The notes below the pieces were generated by a model that saw only the letters and a list, made by a program, of their open reading frames with translations, was not told the DNA's origin and searched no databases. Below, piece after piece: positions 60,787 through 64,000 of a stretch of DNA of 64,000 bases. This DNA is from Flavipsychrobacter sp. Lineage in GTDB: Bacteria; Bacteroidota; Bacteroidia; Chitinophagales; Chitinophagaceae. The stretch spans positions 1 to 64,000 of the forward strand of contig JAEUVZ010000029.1 in NCBI GenBank assembly GCA_016786665.1, written 5' to 3'. A program made the position numbers and the translations under genes. The number at the start of each line of letters is the position of its first letter. The stretch's first letter is position 1.

Positions 60787-61481
60787 GCAAAGAGTGTTTT
60801 GAAATCTTCCTGCACCTGCAGGTAATCCTCCGGTATGCCAATGTCTATAAAGTACGCTTCGCTGGTGTAGGCGAGAAAAGCACGCTCACCTACATATGCC
60901 TCCAGGAAGTCCTTCTCAAAAGAAAATTTCTCCGGCAGGTTTTTCCCAAGCAGGTAGTTTTTATTAAGGATGTACACCCCGCCGTTAATAAGGCCGCTCT
61001 CCCGCTGCTGCTTCTCTTCAAAAGAGCATATGCGGTGCGCCTCATCCTCGTTTACCACGCCATACCGGCTGAAGTTGGTCATCCGCTTCAGCGCAAGCGT
61101 AGCGGAAGCCTCCGCCGCACGATGGGCCGCAAATTGTTCCGCCAGGTCTACCCGGAACAGGGTATCACCATTCAGCACCGCCACATCGGCATCCTTTGCG
61201 GCTCGCAGCGCCAGTTGTATGCCGCCACCCGTTCCCAGTGGTTCTTCTTCTATTACCCAGCTTATCTCGAACGGCCACTGGTTTTGCTCCAGCCAACCCG
61301 TAATTATCTCATGCTTATAACCCAGCGACAGCACCACCCGGCTGCATCCCTGCTGCTGCAGGTACACGAATAGGTAATGCAGGAATGGCCGTTCATTTAC
61401 CGGCGCCATGCACTTGGGGTAGTCGCCTATAGTGCCGCGTAGCCGCGTACCAAGGCCTCCGGCCAGTATTATACACTCCAT
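60783..61481 (-). CDS. Sugar-1-phosphate nucleotidyltransferase (HddC-like)
   Basis: A 232-aa nucleotidyltransferase with the classic signature at its N-terminus (IILAGGLGTRLRGTIGDYPK, then MAPVNERPFLHY) and metal-binding region VAVLNGDTLFRVD. It resembles D-glycero-alpha-D-manno-heptose 1-phosphate guanylyltransferase (HddC), though other NDP-sugar pyrophosphorylases are not excluded. The gene overlaps the upstream GHMP kinase by 13 bases and the downstream GT4 by 4, so the three are tightly coupled. Together with the kinase this suggests GDP-heptose synthesis for surface glycans. Confidence 0.85.
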   Translation of the reverse strand: MECIILAGGLGTRLRGTIGDYPKCMAPVNERPFLHYLFVYLQQQGCSRVVLSLGYKHEIITGWLEQNQWPFEISWVIEEEPLGTGGGIQLALRAAKDADVAVLNGDTLFRVDLAEQFAAHRAAEASATLALKRMTNFSRYGVVNEDEAHRICSFEEKQQRESGLINGGVYILNKNYLLGKNLPEKFSFEKDFLEAYVGERAFLAYTSEAYFIDIGIPEDYLQVQEDFKTLFA

Positions 61482-62491
61482 GTAGAAAGTCCTTGTTCGG
61501 TAAATTGGTAACGATGGAAATCTCCGCCAAAGGTCGCCAGGGCTGCCCGCACTTTGTAGTGGGTAGTGCCGGGGCAGTAGAACATCATAAATCCGCCCCC
61601 CCCTGCGCCGCTTATCTTGCCACCGGTAGCGCCGGCGCGCAATGCGGTATCATACAGTTCATCCATCGCGGGGTTAGATATCCCCTGCGCCATTTGTTTT
61701 TTGAACCGGAACCCGTAGTCCAGTATCGCGCCTATGTCATCTACTTTGCCTTTCAGCAGGGCCTCCTTCATCATACGGGCCTGCTCCTTCAGTTGGTGCA
61801 TCGCCTCTATCGATTTTTCATTCTTGTCCACCACGTTCTTGCTCTGCGCTTCTATTATGGTAGAGGAGAGGCGGCTGGTAGCCGTAAAGTACAGCAGCAG
61901 GTTATTCTCCAGTTCGTGCAGGTATTTATGTTTTATGCGCAGGGGGTTCACTATTACAGAGTTGTTCCCGTAAAACTCCATAAAGTTGACACCGCCAAAG
62001 GTAGCGGCGTACTGGTCTTGCTTGCCGCCTGCCATTTTAAGTTCTTCTCGTTCTATTTCATACGACATATGGGCAATGTCATATTCTCCCAGGGGCAGGT
62101 TCATCCACTCCCGGAAAGCGCCTAGTATAGCCACCATCAGGGTAGAAGAAGACCCCAGGCCCGAGCCTGCAGGGGCATCTACCGAGGTGGTCAGCTTAAA
62201 GCCCGAGGGTACCGCACCGTAGTCGGCCACTATCCGGTTATATACGCCTTTAGCCAGCTCCAGCCGGCCATCTAGCGGCAGCGAAGGGGTTAGTTCCAGT
62301 TCTACCCTTTCGCTGCGGTCCATTGCTTCCAGTATCACCACCGGCTCATCCAGCGGCTCAATGGAGGCATAGGCATACAGCGAAATGGTCGCGTTCAGTA
62401 TAGCGCCACCATATATATCGCAATAGGGACTCACATCAGTGCCGCCGCCGGCAAGTCCAATACGCAGCGGGGCCTTACTTCGGTAGATCAT
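61469..62491 (-). CDS. GHMP-family sugar kinase (HddA-like)
   Basis: A 340-aa GHMP kinase with N-terminal KAPLRIGLAGGGTDVSPYCD and the ATP-binding motif SVDAPAGSGLGSSSTLMVAI. The C-terminal GKISGAGGGGFMMFYCPG completes the fold. It closely fits D-glycero-D-manno-heptose 7-phosphate kinase (HddA), which makes the 1,7-bisphosphate in GDP-heptose synthesis. GmhA and GmhB, which act before and after it, are not in the window. It overlaps the nucleotidyltransferase gene by 13 bases and starts 35 bases after the VanZ gene stop. Confidence 0.86.
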   Translation of the reverse strand: MIYRSKAPLRIGLAGGGTDVSPYCDIYGGAILNATISLYAYASIEPLDEPVVILEAMDRSERVELELTPSLPLDGRLELAKGVYNRIVADYGAVPSGFKLTTSVDAPAGSGLGSSSTLMVAILGAFREWMNLPLGEYDIAHMSYEIEREELKMAGGKQDQYAATFGGVNFMEFYGNNSVIVNPLRIKHKYLHELENNLLLYFTATSRLSSTIIEAQSKNVVDKNEKSIEAMHQLKEQARMMKEALLKGKVDDIGAILDYGFRFKKQMAQGISNPAMDELYDTALRAGATGGKISGAGGGGFMMFYCPGTTHYKVRAALATFGGDFHRYQFTEQGLSTWSV

Positions 62492-62526
62492 CAGGAACGG
62501 TATTAAACGCGACTAAAATAAGGAAA

Positions 62527-62934
62527 CTATACGGATTTATCGGGTTTGCGCGCACCCAGGGCGCAAAGGTAGAACACCAGTACACCGGCTGCTGCGCCAA
62601 TGGCATCCGCCAGTATGTCCTGCAGGCTCTTACTCCGGCCCAGGGATACGAGCAACCCTTGCACCTCTTCCACCAGCCAGCCCAGTACAGTACCCGCTGC
62701 AAAAGCGATAAGCAAGGCCCGCAGGCGCGTGGATGGCGCCGAACACAACCACAAAAACGAAAACACCCCGAAAAGAAGGAAATGCACCCATTTGTCTATA
62801 AGGGGGATACGCACATCTGGAAACTCCTTCCCGGGCAGGAAGCATAAAATAAAAATGAGCAAGGCCCACAGTACTGTGAAGATCCTTGCTCGCTTTTTAT
62901 AAGGTGATGTAGAAGCAAATGCGTCTTTCAGCAT
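62527..62934 (-). CDS. VanZ-family membrane protein
   Basis: A 135-aa VanZ-like protein with four predicted helices: FTVLWALLIFILCFLPG with the family motif, KWVHFLLFGVFSFLWLCS, ALLIAFAAGTVLGWLVEEVQ and DAIGAAAGVLVFYLC. The motif VEEVQGLLVSLGRSKSLQDI is typical. VanZ proteins are of unclear function outside teicoplanin resistance. Its start lies one base after the end of gcvH, so the two are in the same transcript; I recall gcvH-vanZ adjacency being common in Bacteroidota. Confidence 0.86.
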   Translation of the reverse strand: MLKDAFASTSPYKKRARIFTVLWALLIFILCFLPGKEFPDVRIPLIDKWVHFLLFGVFSFLWLCSAPSTRLRALLIAFAAGTVLGWLVEEVQGLLVSLGRSKSLQDILADAIGAAAGVLVFYLCALGARKPDKSV

Positions 62935-62935
62935 A

Positions 62936-63313
62936 CTAACCTACTAACTCCTGGTAGGCAGCAGCATCCATAAGGTCATTTACCTCGGCCATATTATCAA
63001 TAGTCATTTTTATCATCCAGCCATTGCCGTACGGGTCAGAGTTTACCTCTTCCGGGTTGCTTTCCAGGCCGGGATTCACTTCGGTAATAGTACCGGACAC
63101 AGGCAGGTACAGGTCAGACACGGTCTTTACCGCCTCCACAGAGCCGAAGATTTCATTAGCGCCCAGGCTTTGTCCTTTCGCACTTATATCCACAAAAACT
63201 ATATCACCTAGTTCACGTTGAGCGAAATCAGTGATTCCTACCGTGGCAACATTGCCTTCTACTTTTATCCATTCATGGTCTTTGGTGTACTTGAGCGCTT
63301 CAGGAAACTGCAT
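62936..63313 (-). CDS. gcvH: Glycine cleavage system H protein
   Basis: The lipoyl-carrying shuttle of the glycine cleavage system, 125 aa. The swinging-arm lysine lies in [18 protein letters not shown], in the normal place, and the N-terminus [19 protein letters not shown] and the C-terminal [13 protein letters not shown] are conserved. GcvP and GcvT are not in the window, which is common in this phylum. It begins 23 bases after a promoter-like TATTTTTAC and precedes VanZ by one base. Cytosolic. Confidence 0.96.
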   Translation of the reverse strand: MQFPEALKYTKDHEWIKVEGNVATVGITDFAQRELGDIVFVDISAKGQSLGANEIFGSVEAVKTVSDLYLPVSGTITEVNPGLESNPEEVNSDPYGNGWMIKMTIDNMAEVNDLMDAAAYQELVG

Positions 63314-63335
63314 AATCGTATTATTTTTTAGTGGC

Positions 63336-63344
63336 GTAAAAATA
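63336..63344 (-). promoter_or_regulatory. -7-like TATTTTTAC of gcvH
   Basis: One change from TAnnTTTG (A for G), 23 bases before the ATG of gcvH. The same variant occurs before the gene at 35564. Confidence 0.4.
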
Positions 63345-63515
63345 AAAGAAATTTATGGTAAAAGCCATCCGGCAAAATTTTGTTTTTATGAATATGTTCT
63401 TGCGGTGATTGTAATCATCTTTTACAGCTAATCAACAGGTTAATCACAGCAAATGAACAAGCTTTTAAACAGAGCTTTAACGGCTGCCTTCCGGGCGGTT
63501 GAGATAAAATATCGG

Positions 63516-63524
63516 TACCTTTGC
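63516..63524 (+). promoter_or_regulatory. -7 element TACCTTTGC upstream of nrdJ
   Basis: Perfect TAnnTTTGC, giving an unusually long leader of about 215 bases to the RNR gene. Confidence 0.55.
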
Positions 63525-63739
63525 ACTACACCCATTGCTTGATGAACCTTATTTATTAAAAATAAAACACAGTTTATTAATATTATCTGCGTTTTCAATT
63601 TCTGGTATTGATTCTATATTTTTCCACACCACCCCTATTCACACCGCGTTAATTACTTCTTTACCAAAAAAAGGGGCGTTTAGATACTTTCGTTGAGCGT
63701 TGCTCGCACAGCGCGTTAAAGATTTATTAACCCCCAATA

Positions 63740-64000
63740 ATGTTTCCAGATATGAGCACCAAACAGGCAAGAGGAAAAGGGCTTTCATTTCCCCGTCACT
63801 ACACCAGCGACAGCATTAGCCCCTACGATATGTTTGAGTACGATTACCGCACCTCGGTAATACGCAACCCAAACGGTGAGAAAGTGTTTGAAATGACCGA
63901 TGTAGAAGTACCAAAGCATTGGTCGCAGATAGCTACAGATATCCTGGCTCAGAAGTACTTCCGCAAGGCGGGCGTGCCGCAGCCGGATGGAACTACAGGA
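63740..64000 (+). CDS. nrdJ: Adenosylcobalamin-dependent ribonucleotide reductase (class II), partial
   Basis: The first 87 codons of a class II ribonucleotide reductase, cut by the window edge. The N-terminal segment MFEYDYRTSVIRNPNGEKV, VEVPKHWSQIATDILAQKYF and RKAGVPQPDG is characteristic of the vitamin B12-dependent NrdJ family, which reduces ribonucleotides to deoxyribonucleotides with or without oxygen. The ATG at 63740 (MFPDMSTKQ) could be replaced by 63752 (MSTKQARG), which would fit most homologues. The frame is open to base 64000. A long leader precedes it. Confidence 0.9.
   Translation, partial: MFPDMSTKQARGKGLSFPRHYTSDSISPYDMFEYDYRTSVIRNPNGEKVFEMTDVEVPKHWSQIATDILAQKYFRKAGVPQPDGTTG

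Larger units (their letters stand above)
63314..63739. other. Intergenic region between divergent gcvH and nrdJ
   Basis: A 426-base AT-rich gap between divergent genes. Left part: the gcvH promoter-like element (63336-63344). Centre: the TACCTTTGC element (63516-63524). Right part: a 215-base leader upstream of nrdJ with a small AT hairpin TTTATT / AATAAA at 63552-63566, a second promoter-like TACTTTCG at 63685-63692, and a short stem GCGTTG / CAGCGC (one G-U) at 63698-63713. I see no complete cobalamin riboswitch, no NrdR-box pair and no tRNA or ORF. Confidence 0.5.

Noticed and set aside
63231-63431. Small plus-strand ORF of 66 codons across the gcvH promoter
   Set aside because: It lies partly antisense to gcvH and partly in the promoter region, with no signal peptide or domain.
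1-64000. tRNA, rRNA and CRISPR arrays
   Set aside because: I saw no T-loop or acceptor-stem pairing of tRNA type, no rRNA core motifs and no regular short repeats with spacers; a covariance search would be needed to exclude small RNAs fully.

Overview
The window looks like ordinary chromosome from a free-living member of the Bacteroidota, most likely the Chitinophagales or a near relative. The evidence is an alternative complex III (ActABCDEF) gene set joined to cytochrome c oxidase genes, two proteins with type IX secretion (T9SS) C-terminal sorting domains, a DUF4290 protein, Rho with a large charged insert, PorT-like and Omp28-like outer-membrane proteins, and about twenty promoters carrying the Bacteroidota -7 element TAnnTTTG instead of a sigma-70 box. 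No rRNA, tRNA, CRISPR array, prophage or insertion sequence was found. The assignment to order level is inference.

Layout. Bases 1-18000 are mostly minus-strand housekeeping genes: rho, an NAD-dependent epimerase, pheS, an L,D-transpeptidase, an outer-membrane barrel, a class IV aminotransferase divergent from an lpxD-type acyltransferase, purH with a GNAT acetyltransferase, a TPR protein with ComEC, two tandem paralogous exported proteins of unknown function, and a fadN-type beta-oxidation enzyme. Bases 18000-22000 run on the plus strand: a NatAB-like ABC exporter and gltX. Bases 22094-33824 are the respiratory block on the minus strand, in transcription order actA, actB, actC, actD, actE, actF, coxB, coxA. 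It would carry electrons from quinol through complex III to an aa3-type oxidase.

Bases 34000-46700 hold an atypical SDR protein, small hypothetical genes, miaA, a minus-strand membrane-lipid group (CPBP protease, cdsA, psd and a Cys-rich exported peptide), an AT-rich membrane thioredoxin gene, dxs, an Omp28/T9SS protein, a DUF4290 gene, murA and a 53-codon lipoprotein that overlaps the murA stop. Bases 46700-64000 hold a T9SS beta-propeller, a persulfide-dioxygenase-like MBL-rhodanese fusion, a zinc metallopeptidase, a GH3/beta-lactamase fusion, mutL, a ferredoxin-reductase-like protein, arfB, an orphan PAS sensor, a TPR protein, a heptose-nucleotide group (hddA/hddC-like plus a GT4 glycosyltransferase), VanZ-gcvH, and the 5' end of a class II ribonucleotide reductase gene cut by the window edge.

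I did not find a clearly new multi-gene defence or mobile system. The most useful observations are the -7 promoter elements that sit 4-7 bases before several start codons and so predict leaderless mRNAs, an ActA with six CXXCH haem sites, a MutL with a degraded endonuclease site, an SDR protein without its YxxxK pair, a membrane PAS sensor with no output domain, and a tandem pair of exported proteins from a family I cannot name.
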